From a virus, in IMG/VR virus record IMGVR_UViG_3300027847_001949, positions 1 to 32,374 of that record: a DNA stretch of 32,374 nucleotides, one strand, 5' to 3'. How positions within the stretch are numbered: the stretch's first letter is position 1; each line of letters starts with the position of its first letter. Shown here piece by piece: positions 1 to 6,589 of this stretch. The notes beneath the pieces are model-generated. The model did no database searches. It was given only the letters and a program-made list of their open reading frames with translations, and had not been told where the DNA came from. The position numbers were made by a program, and so were the translations under genes.

Positions 1-58
1 GGTCAACAAAGTCCTGCCTCGGAAACAAAAGCACAAGAAAAAGCTTGACCTTTCCTAA
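1..58 (+). CDS. possible 3' end of an upstream gene, frame uncertain
   Basis: Two frames stay open from the window edge: frame 1 to TGA at 46-48 and frame 2 to TAA at 56-58. Both give plausible charged tails. Elsewhere in this region stop codons often overlap the -35 box of the next promoter, as the TGA would here. The fragment is too short to choose a frame or name a product. Confidence 0.25.
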   Translation, partial: VNKVLPRKQKHKKKLDLS

Positions 59-72
59 AAAATCTATTTAAT
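45..72 (+). promoter_or_regulatory. promoter for the DUF932 gene
   Basis: TTGACC (45-50), N16, TTTAAT (67-72). The 3' half is shared almost exactly with the promoter at 1263-1290. The predicted leader to the ATG at 109 is about 30 nt and has no Shine-Dalgarno site. Confidence 0.6.
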
Positions 73-108
73 TAAACATAACAATTAACCTCAAAAAGCT
101 ACAAAATT

Positions 109-864
109 ATGAAACAACTCAACTTAAACATCTGCGGTTCTGATCGCACTCAAGCAACCTTTGAAGAAGTCCTCAAGGTGGAGACTCCTCAAAAAACCGA
201 TACATGGCAACCTGTTGGACATGGGTTTATGATCGAACAAACTCGCAAGCATCTCGATGAAAATGGATTCGATGTTGTTGGCGAAAATCACAACCTCGCT
301 CGTTTTGGGCAACGCTACTTTGGACTCATGCAAGTTCAAGACCGATCTGCTCCCGAAAATGCAGATAGGGCAACTATCGTTGGTCTGCGGAATGGTCACG
401 ACAAATGCTTCCCTGCTGGCATTATGGCTGGAGATGCTCCTTTCGTATGTTCTAATTTGATCTTCAGCAACGAGATTGTCGTTACTCGCCGTCATACCAA
501 AAACATTATGAAGGAAGAAATTTCTGGCAATATCTTTATGAAAATCGCTAATGCCATTGGCAAGTTGCGTGAATCATGGGTGAGTCAAGAAAAGCGGGTC
601 AATGCTTACAAGGGATATGATCTCGGTTCCAGCGAGGAAGCTAATGATCTCATCATCCGTGCGTATCAGTCTGGGGCTTGCTCCAAGACTCAAATCGCTG
701 ACATTGTTGGGCAATGGAATAAGCCAAACCATAACGAGTTTGCTGATCGCAATCTGTACTCCTTGTACAATTCATTCAGCGAAGTCTGGAAGGGTAATCT
801 TGGATTGCTTCCCGCTCGCTCAACTTCACTTCACTCATTATTCGATGCGACTGCGGAGGCTTAA
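109..864 (+). CDS. DUF932 family phage protein
   Basis: 251 residues. The sequence shows the DUF932 (phage/plasmid-like TIGR03299-type) pattern: WQPVGHGFMIE near residue 34, LARFGQRYFGL near 63, VGLRNGHDKCFPAGIMAG near 91 and FVCSNLIFSNE near 112. The biochemical role of the family is not established; members are common in phage and plasmid accessory regions. The length is near the short end for the family. It has its own upstream promoter and appears to be a single-gene unit or to be followed by the small gene at 913. The ATG at 109 is the first in frame after the promoter. I am confident of the family and claim no function. Confidence 0.85.
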   Translation: MKQLNLNICGSDRTQATFEEVLKVETPQKTDTWQPVGHGFMIEQTRKHLDENGFDVVGENHNLARFGQRYFGLMQVQDRSAPENADRATIVGLRNGHDKCFPAGIMAGDAPFVCSNLIFSNEIVVTRRHTKNIMKEEISGNIFMKIANAIGKLRESWVSQEKRVNAYKGYDLGSSEEANDLIIRAYQSGACSKTQIADIVGQWNKPNHNEFADRNLYSLYNSFSEVWKGNLGLLPARSTSLHSLFDATAEA

Positions 865-912
865 TCCTCTCAGTCATTAACCTAAACAAAAATAATTCAA
901 TATTATATTATT

Positions 913-1152
913 ATGAATAACACCGCACAAAACATCAATCAAGTAGTAACAGGCGCACAAGGGAAATTTGTTTCCCTTCTGGTCTCCAAGGGTCTTCAGC
1001 GTAAGGCTCATTCGGGAAAGGTGGCCAAGGTCACCCCAACTCACGTTTATTTCACCGACACCAACAATGGTCGTCCTAATAGGCGGGTCGCTCGGACGAG
1101 CATTCTGCGTACCGCTTGTGGCAAGGCGGTATTCGCCCGCTCTGTACTTTAA
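913..1152 (+). CDS. small basic hypothetical protein
   Basis: 79 residues, rich in Arg, Lys, Thr and Val, with about ten Arg/Lys in the second half (GRPNRRVARTS). It has no membrane segment. It lies 48 nt after the DUF932 gene without a recognisable promoter and is followed by the first copy of the 31-33 bp palindrome, so it probably ends that transcription unit. A competing ORF at 968 in another frame covers the same bases. I prefer this frame because of its upstream A/T-rich leader and start position. Family not recognised; the basic charge would fit nucleic-acid binding, but that is inference. Confidence 0.6.
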   Translation: MNNTAQNINQVVTGAQGKFVSLLVSKGLQRKAHSGKVAKVTPTHVYFTDTNNGRPNRRVARTSILRTACGKAVFARSVL

Positions 1153-1200
1153 TTAAAAGTGCATACATCCCTTGGGTCGCGGTGGACGGCCTGAGGGAAT

Positions 1201-1231
1201 TGGCACGCGGCGTGCTGCACGGCCCGTGCCA
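1201..1231. repeat. 33-bp palindromic repeat, copy 1
   Basis: Arms TGGCACG and CGTGCCA around a GC-rich interior that itself contains CGTGC/GCACG. It follows the gene at 913-1152 and precedes the promoter at 1263. Downstream AAAAGTTTTC gives it a weak terminator look. Confidence 0.85.
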
Positions 1232-1262
1232 AAAGTTTTCTCTAATTCTATGCATTTTTTGC

Positions 1263-1290
1263 TTGCGTTTTCCTAAAAAATCTATTTAAT
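1263..1290 (+). promoter_or_regulatory. promoter of the glycosylase operon
   Basis: TTGCGT (1263-1268), N16, TTTAAT (1285-1290). The ATG at 1297 is only 6 nt past the -10 box, so the mRNA is probably leaderless. Confidence 0.6.
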
Positions 1291-1296
1291 TAAGGT

Positions 1297-1893
1297 ATGA
1301 AAATTAATCCTCAAGAAATCACCGATTACAATCGCACCGATGCAGAACTGGAATTCTTTCTTTTGTTCTGTATTGTAGTTGCAGGGAAGAAGTCAGACAT
1401 TCAAGCACGCAAGTTAGAGGAATGGTATGATGACCGAGTCTACCATAAGGATACTCCTTTTGAATATATCGAAAGATTAGATGCAGATGGAGAGTTGCGT
1501 TCGTCATTGGAGAAGGTAAGGATGGGGCAGTATAATCGCCTTGTCAATTCTTTTCAAGATGTCATTGGCATGGGAGGCAGAGGGATACTGAACTTACAGA
1601 AGTGTTCGCTTCAAGACCTTTGTTTCATTCGTGGAGTAAAGTTAAAGACATCAAATTTCTTCTTGACTCATTCAAGGGAAGACTATAATGTACCTGTATT
1701 AGATACTCACGTTCTTAAATTCTTAAAAGCCGAAGGAATTAAAAACGTACCAAAGTCAACTCCCCAAGATGAAAAGCTTTACAATTCTCTTGCTAAACAA
1801 TTCACAACCATTGCCAAACGCAGAAGGATGTCAGTTGCTGACCTCGACCTTCAAGTCTGGAAACAATACTCAACATCAACCATAAAAGCATAA
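1297..1893 (+). CDS. HhH-GPD (endonuclease III-like) DNA glycosylase
   Basis: 198 residues. Residues 111-120 (IRGVKLKTSN) match the helix-hairpin-helix of endonuclease III (LPGVGRKTAN), placing the catalytic lysine at K117. Residues 132-139 (VPVLDTHV) match the following strand with the catalytic aspartate at D136. This predicts a bifunctional base-excision glycosylase/AP lyase, perhaps for phage DNA repair. No C-terminal four-cysteine iron-sulphur loop is visible, as in reduced members of the superfamily. It is the first gene of an operon with four small genes that abut or overlap. The start sits 6 nt after the -10 box. Substrate specificity cannot be read from the sequence. Confidence 0.75.
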   Translation: MKINPQEITDYNRTDAELEFFLLFCIVVAGKKSDIQARKLEEWYDDRVYHKDTPFEYIERLDADGELRSSLEKVRMGQYNRLVNSFQDVIGMGGRGILNLQKCSLQDLCFIRGVKLKTSNFFLTHSREDYNVPVLDTHVLKFLKAEGIKNVPKSTPQDEKLYNSLAKQFTTIAKRRRMSVADLDLQVWKQYSTSTIKA

Positions 1894-2127
1894 ATGACCG
1901 AAACCATACCACATCCAGTAATGGAACCAAAACTCTATGAGCTTAAGATGGCATCTCAAGTTTATGACCCGCAGTACAATGTAGATTGGTGCGACAAAGT
2001 AGATGCATGGATTACAACATTCGTGGATCACTATAACAAGGACGATACATTAGAGTATATGTTTAACTCTAAAGAAAAACTAGAAGAAATTCTTCTTGAA
2101 TTAATGGAGGCACAAGAAAATGGATAA
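1894..2127 (+). CDS. small acidic hypothetical protein
   Basis: 77 residues, acidic, with Trp/Tyr-rich middle (VDWCDKVDAWITTFVDHYN) and a helical Glu-rich C terminus. Its ATG follows the stop of the glycosylase gene directly (TAA-ATG), so it is translationally coupled. It may work with the glycosylase, but I recognise no family. The compact operon and conserved coding character support it as real. Confidence 0.65.
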   Translation: MTETIPHPVMEPKLYELKMASQVYDPQYNVDWCDKVDAWITTFVDHYNKDDTLEYMFNSKEKLEEILLELMEAQENG

Positions 2128-2320
2128 ATTGAGTAATGGAGACCTAAAGGTTATTCTGGATATACTTAACGTCTATGATCCTAATGACATCAAACACGTT
2201 TACTCGGCAATGGGTTCGCAGGAATTCTTGGTTGAAGTAAATGAGACATTCCAAAAGGTATTATCTTTTGTAAAGAAAGGTGTTGACCTCATTGAAAAAC
2301 CTGTCATACTAGAAGAATGA
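2120..2320 (+). CDS. small hypothetical protein
   Basis: 66 residues, mostly helical in character, ending in a Val/Glu-rich tail. Its ATG lies 8 nt inside the upstream gene and is preceded by GGAGGCACAAGAAA, a usable Shine-Dalgarno site within the upstream coding sequence. Third gene of the 1297-2747 operon. Family not recognised. Confidence 0.65.
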   Translation: MDKLSNGDLKVILDILNVYDPNDIKHVYSAMGSQEFLVEVNETFQKVLSFVKKGVDLIEKPVILEE

Positions 2321-2538
2321 AAGATATAAAACAATTAGTAGGAATCGAAGCAACGCAAGTTGCTGACCTCATTCAAAATCATCAAGACATTCTACAAGAA
2401 GATGATGGGATTGTGGAAAACATTGCAAACGCTCGAATGAGCTTACAATTCTTCATGTCGCTAGAAGAAGATAATCGTGCTTATTATGAAGCAAAGAACA
2501 TTAAACATAAAATCATGCAACACTTGGGATTAGTATAA
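2317..2538 (+). CDS. small hypothetical protein
   Basis: 73 residues, acidic and predicted helical (QVADLIQNHQDILQEDDGIVE). Its start overlaps the previous stop as ATGA, which implies coupled translation. Fourth gene of the glycosylase operon. No family recognised. Confidence 0.65.
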   Translation: MKDIKQLVGIEATQVADLIQNHQDILQEDDGIVENIANARMSLQFFMSLEEDNRAYYEAKNIKHKIMQHLGLV

Positions 2539-2747
2539 TGAATAAAACAATAGTATTAGACACACCGCAAGCAATCGATGGTTTTCGCACTCGTATGTTA
2601 AGAAGTGCCCTCAAGCTGGAAGTCTTGGGCATGAGTCGGAAGGGGCAATCGGTATACTCAATTGTCAAGCAAGAGTTCGGCTTTAAGGGTAGCAAGCAGG
2701 CAGTCCTCGACCAACTGCTCGCTTACATAAAAGAGCATAACATATAA
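2538..2747 (+). CDS. small basic hypothetical protein
   Basis: 69 residues. It overlaps the previous gene by one base (TAATG). The C-terminal half (SVYSIVKQEFGFKGSKQAVLDQLLAYIKE) looks like a compact helical domain of the kind found in small phage proteins of unknown function. It ends the operon 7 nt before the tRNA gene. No function assigned. Confidence 0.65.
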   Translation: MNKTIVLDTPQAIDGFRTRMLRSALKLEVLGMSRKGQSVYSIVKQEFGFKGSKQAVLDQLLAYIKEHNI

Positions 2748-2754
2748 TCATTTT

Positions 2755-2840
2755 GCCGAAGTGGTGGAATGGTAGACACTACGGACTTAAAATCCGTTGC
2801 CTGAAAAGGCGTGAGGGTTCGACTCCCTCCTTCGGCACCA
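2755..2840 (+). tRNA. tRNA-Leu(UAA)
   Basis: Complete cloverleaf with encoded CCA. The acceptor arm is GCCGAAG (2755-2761) pairing with CTTCGGC (2830-2836), followed by ACCA. The anticodon stem-loop is ACGGA-CTTAAAA-TCCGT with anticodon TAA at 2788-2790. A long variable arm (TGCCTGAAAAGGCG) is typical of leucine tRNAs, and the T-arm contains GGTTCGACTCC. It reads UUA codons, which are frequent in these AT-rich late genes. It is probably transcribed with the operon ending at 2747. Confidence 0.95.
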
Positions 2841-2842
2841 AT

Positions 2843-2875
2843 TTGGCACGGGCCGCGCTGCCCGTCCCGTGCCAA
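2843..2875. repeat. 33-bp palindromic repeat, copy 2
   Basis: TTGGCACG and CGTGCCAA arms; interior GGCCGCGCTGCCCGTCC. Lies directly after the tRNA and before the GP88 promoter. Confidence 0.9.
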
Positions 2876-2906
2876 AAGTCAAGTGCAAAAAAGATTATTT
2901 TTCCTG

Positions 2907-2934
2907 TTGACATTGACCCTGATTCTGTCATGAT
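2907..2934 (+). promoter_or_regulatory. early-class promoter for GP88 gene
   Basis: TTGACA, N16, CATGAT with extended -10 TGT. An A/T tract (AAAAAAGATTATTTTT) lies just upstream. The ATG at 2942 is 7 nt downstream. Confidence 0.7.
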
Positions 2935-2941
2935 TATATCT

Positions 2942-3736
2942 ATGAAAACTGAAAAAACCATACCGAACCTATTGTCCACACCTTCAAAAATGCCTTGCTT
3001 TTCTTTTAACATTCCTGCGTTGAAGTTTTGTCCTGCGGCTAAAATTGTAATGAACCTGGCCAAGAAAGCAAAAGAGGCAATGGACAAAATTATTTGCTCA
3101 AGTTGCTATGCTTGCAAAGGTTTTTATATGATGCCTAATGTCGCCGAGGCTTTGCAAAACAAAGGGAATTTCATCACCAAGTCCATTCGAGAAGACGGCG
3201 GGGATTCTTTTGTGAAAGAAATGGTTGGACAAATTACAAGGAAGTATTACAAGGCAAGCGGTCAAAAGAAAATCCTTAAGAATTGCAACACGGATCTTTT
3301 TCGTGTTCACGATGCGGGTGACCTATTTTCTGCCAAGTACATTAACTGCTGGATTCGAATTTGTGAGGCATTGCCTGATATTAGATTTTGGTTTCCTACT
3401 CGTGAATATGTGAGGCCCGACCAAATGCCACACTTGCAACAATTGGCTTTATTGCCGAATACTTCCGTAAAACCTTCTGCTTTGCGATTGGATGAACCTG
3501 CTCCACAAATTAAAGGAATTGATGCGGGGACGGCAGTATATACTTCTGAGGAAAAAGCTTTGGAAGATAACCATTACATTTGCCCTGCCACAATCCACGC
3601 CTTCCGCATGGGTAGAAAAGAATGGAGAAAGGTTGACAAGAAAGAAAGAGCAACCCTTTCCTCCTGTGCTGGCAATGGTTGCAAGCTGTGTTTTATTAAA
3701 GGATGCAAAAAAGGTATTGCATATATGGCTCACTAA
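2942..3736 (+). CDS. GP88-family phage protein (cysteine-rich)
   Basis: 264 residues. It fits the phage 'gene product 88' family: cysteine cluster ICSSCYACKGFY, central FRVHDAGDLFSAKYINCWI, FWFPTRE, then CPATIHAFRMG and a C-terminal CAGNGCKLCFIKGCKKG. The many spaced cysteines suggest metal or iron-sulphur binding. The molecular function is unknown to me. The reading frame extends upstream to 2753 through the tRNA, but the promoter at 2907 and the tRNA rule that out, so I start at 2942. Single-gene unit with its own promoter. Confidence 0.75.
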   Translation: MKTEKTIPNLLSTPSKMPCFSFNIPALKFCPAAKIVMNLAKKAKEAMDKIICSSCYACKGFYMMPNVAEALQNKGNFITKSIREDGGDSFVKEMVGQITRKYYKASGQKKILKNCNTDLFRVHDAGDLFSAKYINCWIRICEALPDIRFWFPTREYVRPDQMPHLQQLALLPNTSVKPSALRLDEPAPQIKGIDAGTAVYTSEEKALEDNHYICPATIHAFRMGRKEWRKVDKKERATLSSCAGNGCKLCFIKGCKKGIAYMAH

Positions 3737-3776
3737 TGGTATTATATAAACATAAACGTTAACAGAGAGAGAAAAA

Positions 3777-3998
3777 ATGAATGGAGATAATGATAATTAT
3801 TATGAGTATATTTATAATGTGTGAGCTAATGAGACGCCAGTGAATTACAGATACTATATTGAAGTTATTAGAAACTATGAAGAATTATTGGATAAAGGCT
3901 ATGCCGAGCTAGACGCCTTACAGTTTTTGTTTGAGCTGTTGCCGTTCGAAACGGGGCTGCTTTTATCACAAGGATATTTTCAAGTACTTAATAATTAG
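3777..3998 (+). pseudogene. small gene interrupted by an in-frame TGA
   Basis: ATG at 3777 opens a frame that stops at TGA after 15 codons (NVYIYEYYND-type acidic/Tyr-rich start) and then stays open in the same frame to TAG at 3996-3998. The downstream part (GTG at 3840, 52 residues: YRYYIEVIRNYEELLDKGY and so on) looks like a genuine coding sequence. Either the gene is broken, the TGA is read through, or only the GTG-initiated 52-residue protein is made. Neighbouring genes use TGA as a normal stop, so a changed genetic code is unlikely. TATATAAACA at 3746-3755 may be a weak promoter. Confidence 0.4.
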
Positions 3999-4066
3999 CC
4001 AAATAGGCTAAATATGGCGCCGCATGCCACCTCCCCATGCCCCTCAGGGTACGGTATGGCTGAGAG

Positions 4067-4099
4067 TTGGCACGGCGCGTGCTGCCCGTCCCGTGCCAA
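4067..4099. repeat. 33-bp palindromic repeat, copy 3
   Basis: TTGGCACG and CGTGCCAA arms. It is followed by AAAAGTCAAGCGCAAAAAAG, the same right flank as copy 2. Confidence 0.9.
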
Positions 4100-4139
4100 A
4101 AGTCAAGCGCAAAAAAGATTATTTTTCTCAAGAAAAGCC

Positions 4140-4167
4140 TTGACTTTAAACCCCTATAGTCTATTAT
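4140..4167 (+). promoter_or_regulatory. promoter of the structured RNA locus
   Basis: TTGACT (4140-4145), N16, TATTAT (4162-4167). It is the only early-type promoter here that is not followed by a coding sequence; transcription would begin near 4174. Confidence 0.6.
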
Positions 4168-4173
4168 TGGTTA

Positions 4174-4504
4174 TAGTTAATTGAAAGACTTTTATTGTGG
4201 CCCTGTAGTTTATATCAGGTTTAAAACGCTCTCGTCCCGATCCTAGGTAAAAGGGAAGCGGACTGATCATTTGTGAGAGAGAACAGGGGGTTCGAATCCC
4301 CTCAGGGCCTGCTTTTTCTGTAGATCGAAAGATTGAACAACGAGGCGACAGCACGCGCCTACAACCCGAAGGGGAGAGAGAAAAAGGTACAACACACAAT
4401 TTCACTTTGCTAGGTCAGGCGGGAGTATGGAACGTGGGAGGTGCATCTCCCAAGGCGGTTCATGTGTTCGCTGAGTACTCGGAGAACCCTAAGCTGGCCT
4501 AGCA
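4174..4504 (+). ncRNA. structured non-coding RNA locus of unknown family
   Basis: From the promoter at 4140 to the ligase promoter at 4534 there is no credible gene, but there is strong secondary structure. The tRNA-like element is at 4199-4310. Hairpins follow: AGGCG/CGCCT at 4343-4360 and CCC-GAA-GGG at 4365-4373. A ten-pair stem (4409-4418 with 4494-4503, one G-U) then encloses a six-pair hairpin TGGGAG/CTCCCA (4435-4452) and a five-pair stem GGTTC/GAACC (4457-4461 with 4484-4488), making a three-way junction. It does not carry the RNase P, tmRNA or SRP consensus blocks I know. It may be one RNA or two processed ones. Function unknown. Confidence 0.55.
4199..4310 (+). ncRNA. tRNA-like element with a 41-nt anticodon loop
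   Basis: Acceptor arm GGCCCTG (4199-4205) pairs fully with CAGGGCC (4303-4309). The T-arm is GGGGG-TTCGAAT-CCCCT (4286-4302) with a perfect T-loop. A D-like arm GTTT/AAAC with GG in the loop follows position TA. CTCTC (4229-4233) can pair with GAGAG (4275-4279), but the loop is 41 nt instead of 7. No CCA is encoded. It could be a tRNA with a roughly 34-nt insertion, a decayed tRNA, or a tRNA mimic domain of the longer RNA. The insert is far too short for a group I intron. Anticodon cannot be assigned. Confidence 0.5.
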
Positions 4505-4533
4505 TTTTAATTTCACAAAAAACAAAAAAAAGC

Positions 4534-4561
4534 TTGACTTTAAGTCAGGATCTGTCAAACT
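4534..4561 (+). promoter_or_regulatory. early-class promoter for DNA ligase
   Basis: TTGACT, N16, CAAACT with TGT extension. The ATG at 4568 is 7 nt past the -10, so the transcript is probably leaderless. Confidence 0.75.
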
Positions 4562-4567
4562 ATATAT

Positions 4568-5752
4568 ATGATAAAACTTAGAACACTATACAAAGTAGAC
4601 TCCGTCGGAAAACTACGAGAATGGACAATGGTAATTGATAATGATTCATACCATGCCGTAAAAGGGCTTGTGGACGGAAAGAAAACCACAGACCAACCAA
4701 GAGTTGCCGTTGGCAAAAACATTGGTCGTGCGAATGCGACAACCAACGAAGGGCAAGCAGAACTTGAGGCTCAGTCTCGTTGGGAAAAGAAATTGAAAGC
4801 AGGTTATGCAGAGACTCCTAAAAAAGCAGAGTCAAAAAAGTTTTACGAACCAATGCTCGCCCAAAAGTTTGAGGATAGAGAAGCAACATTGGAATATCCA
4901 GTTTGCTCACAACCAAAATTGGATGGGATTAGATGCATCGTCCAGAAGAAGAATGGCAAGATTGTTTCTCACACAAGGACTGGTCGTGAGATTGAGACGA
5001 TTCCACACGTCCTTGAAGAACTGAAGTATTTCTTTGATCTTTATCCAAACGCTATTCTTGATGGTGAATTATACAACCATGCCTTAAAGAGCGACTTCAA
5101 CAAGATTGTTTCTCTCGTCAGGAAGCAAGTACCTGTTCGTTCCGAAAAACAAACCGATAATGCTTTTGCTAAAAAGGTTCAAGCCTTTAAGGGGCGCATG
5201 GTAGAGGCAAAGGCAATGATTCAGTATTGGATTTATGATTGTCCACGCATAGGTGAATTGGACGAGTCAAACACATTTAGCGAAAGGTTCGATGAATTTT
5301 GTCTGCGCTTTGCCCCCCAAAGACCTGACTCCAGCGTTGTGCTTGTGCCTACCGAAAACATTTCCGACAAGGAGACTCTGGACGAATTTTATGCGGAGTG
5401 GCTCAAGAAGGGGTTTGAGGGTCAAATGGTTCGCAAGGACGCACCATATGAAAACAAGCGGAGTGCTACCCTATTGAAGCGTAAAGAGTTTACGGATGCG
5501 GAATATAAGGTGCTTGATATTGAAGAAGGCGATGGCAATCGTACTGGAACTGTAAAGCATTTAGTATGCTATTGCCCCACAACTGATAGAACTTTTAATT
5601 CTAACGTCAAGGGCAACTTTGAATACCTCAAGGAGGTTCTCGATAATCGAGAATATTATATTGGGCAACTCGCAACCATAAAGTTTTTTGAGTTGACTCC
5701 CGATGGGATTCCTCGCTTTCCCTTTGCCATAGCATTTAGGGATTATGAGTAG
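4568..5752 (+). CDS. ATP-dependent DNA ligase
   Basis: 394 residues. Nucleotidyltransferase motif I is SQPKLDGIR with the adenylated lysine K117. Motif III is ILDGELYN (163-170), motif IIIa is near YWIYDCP (220-226), motif IV is EGQMVR (284-289) and motif V is LLKRKEF (302-308). An OB-fold follows to the end, with VLDIEEGDGNRTGTVKHL. The first 85 residues form an extra N-terminal domain (GKKTTDQPRVAVGKNIGRANATT) that I have seen in other viral/phage ligases of this type, resembling a WGR-like fold. It would seal nicks during replication or repair. It is a single-gene unit, and the start is fixed by the promoter 7 nt upstream. Confidence 0.93.
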   Translation: MIKLRTLYKVDSVGKLREWTMVIDNDSYHAVKGLVDGKKTTDQPRVAVGKNIGRANATTNEGQAELEAQSRWEKKLKAGYAETPKKAESKKFYEPMLAQKFEDREATLEYPVCSQPKLDGIRCIVQKKNGKIVSHTRTGREIETIPHVLEELKYFFDLYPNAILDGELYNHALKSDFNKIVSLVRKQVPVRSEKQTDNAFAKKVQAFKGRMVEAKAMIQYWIYDCPRIGELDESNTFSERFDEFCLRFAPQRPDSSVVLVPTENISDKETLDEFYAEWLKKGFEGQMVRKDAPYENKRSATLLKRKEFTDAEYKVLDIEEGDGNRTGTVKHLVCYCPTTDRTFNSNVKGNFEYLKEVLDNREYYIGQLATIKFFELTPDGIPRFPFAIAFRDYE

Positions 5753-5775
5753 TAAGTATTTACTTACCTAAATCG

Positions 5776-5821
5776 ATCGGCTGCAGCCCGCTCTATGACT
5801 GGGCTGAGAGCCGATGGTTTT
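5776..5821 (+). terminator. probable intrinsic terminator after ligase
   Basis: ATCGGCT-GC-AGCCC pairs with GGGCT-GAG-AGCCGAT, followed by GGTTTT. The loop side contains a copy of the GGCTCTATNACTGGGCTG repeat. Confidence 0.6.
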
Positions 5822-5851
5822 GGCACGGGACGGGCAGGCCGCGCCGTGCCA
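5821..5851. repeat. 33-bp palindromic repeat, copy 4
   Basis: TGGCACG and CGTGCCA arms directly after the ligase terminator. The right flank is TTTGGCTCTAT, starting another unit of the second repeat family. Confidence 0.88.
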
Positions 5852-5854
5852 TTT

Positions 5855-5881
5855 GGCTCTATAACCAGCCTTACGACCGAC
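5855..5881. repeat. diverged copy of the GGCTCTAT repeat
   Basis: GGCTCTATAACCAGCC followed by TTACGACCGA. It is the most diverged of about ten units that accompany palindromes and terminators. Confidence 0.5.
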
Positions 5882-5915
5882 ACTTAAAAAAACTTTATCT
5901 TTTTTGCGATAGGGG

Positions 5916-5943
5916 TTGACATCACCTGTATATCTGTCATACT
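5916..5943 (+). promoter_or_regulatory. early-class promoter
   Basis: TTGACA, N16, CATACT with TGT extension. Upstream lies an A7/T-rich tract and TTTTTTGCGAT. ATG at 5951 is 7 nt downstream. Confidence 0.75.
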
Positions 5944-5950
5944 TAAATGT

Positions 5951-6121
5951 ATGAAGATTAAAGAAGGAATAAAAACCATAGATATCACACCAACATGGGA
6001 GGCTCTCATACCAGTCATGGTTGAGGTACTCAGAAACCCAAAAGCCAACGCCGACTCCGTCAGAGGCATTAGAGATGAACTCATTCGCCTTGCAAAATTT
6101 GTAGATAGCAAAAACTCATGA
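5951..6121 (+). CDS. small conserved-looking hypothetical protein
   Basis: 56 residues, containing PTWEALIPVMVEVLRNP and a helical end ELIRLAKFVDSK. The pattern is reminiscent of small phage proteins found across marine phages, but I know no function. The start is set by the promoter ending 7 nt upstream. The stop overlaps the ATG of the next gene as ATGA, so the secreted protein at 6118 is co-translated. Confidence 0.7.
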   Translation: MKIKEGIKTIDITPTWEALIPVMVEVLRNPKANADSVRGIRDELIRLAKFVDSKNS

Positions 6122-6465
6122 AAAAGTTTATATTATTAGCCCTATTGATTGCTACGCCTCTCGCGGGCCAACGTGATCGCCATGTCCAAGAAGAATGGAA
6201 CACCGATGCCATAAACTTAGAGCAGGACGTATTTTCTGCAACAGATGCGTGGCACATATCGCCTTGGCTTGGTGGTTATTACCAAACAGGAGATTGGTGG
6301 ATTTACCATTGTAACAAGGGATGGATGTACCCAGAGTCCGATGGAGCGGGAGGGGTCTGGCTTTATTGGCCAATAGAAAACGGATGGATCTGGACAAACC
6401 GAGATGTTTATCCGTTAGCTTGGCACGCCGAAACCCAACAATGGTTTAATTCTTGCGAACTTTAG
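6118..6465 (+). CDS. secreted tryptophan-rich protein
   Basis: 115 residues. An N-terminal signal peptide is clear (MKKF, then a hydrophobic stretch, likely cleavage after LAG at 17). The mature part has 12 tryptophans and repeated GWMY / VWLYW / GWIWTN / YPLAWH blocks, resembling aromatic repeat modules at the C termini of secreted proteins that I associate with Verrucomicrobiota. That suggests the protein was taken from a host envelope protein and is exported to the periplasm or surface, for example to block receptors or help lysis. The role and host are inference. It overlaps the preceding gene by 4 nt and is followed by palindrome copy 5. Confidence 0.75.
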   Translation: MKKFILLALLIATPLAGQRDRHVQEEWNTDAINLEQDVFSATDAWHISPWLGGYYQTGDWWIYHCNKGWMYPESDGAGGVWLYWPIENGWIWTNRDVYPLAWHAETQQWFNSCEL

Positions 6466-6468
6466 CTT

Positions 6469-6501
6469 TTGGCACGGGGCGTGCAGCTGGGCCCGTGCCA
6501 A
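6469..6501. repeat. 33-bp palindromic repeat, copy 5
   Basis: TTGGCACG and CGTGCCAA arms with interior GGGCGTGCAGCTGGGCC, 4 nt after a stop codon. Confidence 0.9.
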
Positions 6502-6540
6502 TCTGGCCTTAAAACTTTTTTTCTTTTTTTGCGATTGGGG

Positions 6541-6568
6541 TTGACTTTGTTTAATTTTCTGTCATACT
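6541..6568 (+). promoter_or_regulatory. early-class promoter
   Basis: TTGACT, N16, CATACT with TGT extension, preceded by a T-rich tract and GCGATTGGGG. It drives the unit from 6590 to about 7876. Confidence 0.75.
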
Positions 6569-6589
6569 AAAGGCATAGAAAGTTAAAAA

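Noticed and set aside
2753-2941. N-terminal extension of the GP88 gene
   Set aside because: It would translate the tRNA-Leu gene and cross a promoter; the start at 2942 follows the promoter.
4234-4274. Group I intron in a tRNA anticodon loop
   Set aside because: Only about 34 nt would be inserted; no P, Q, R or S elements.
4154-4405. Minus-strand ORF of 83 residues over the RNA locus
   Set aside because: It contains the GPEGIRTP-type translation of a T-arm, a familiar artefact of tRNA-like DNA; it has no promoter or partner genes.
4409-4503. SRP RNA because of GGTCAGG and a GCTGGC near the 3' end
   Set aside because: The conserved GGAAGGAAGCAGC hairpin is missing and the pairing pattern is a three-way junction, not a long rod.
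4199-4504. tmRNA, including a circularly permuted form
   Set aside because: No tag reading frame, no 5' GGGGNNNNNNNGG-type start, and the acceptor halves are in normal tRNA order only 98 nt apart.
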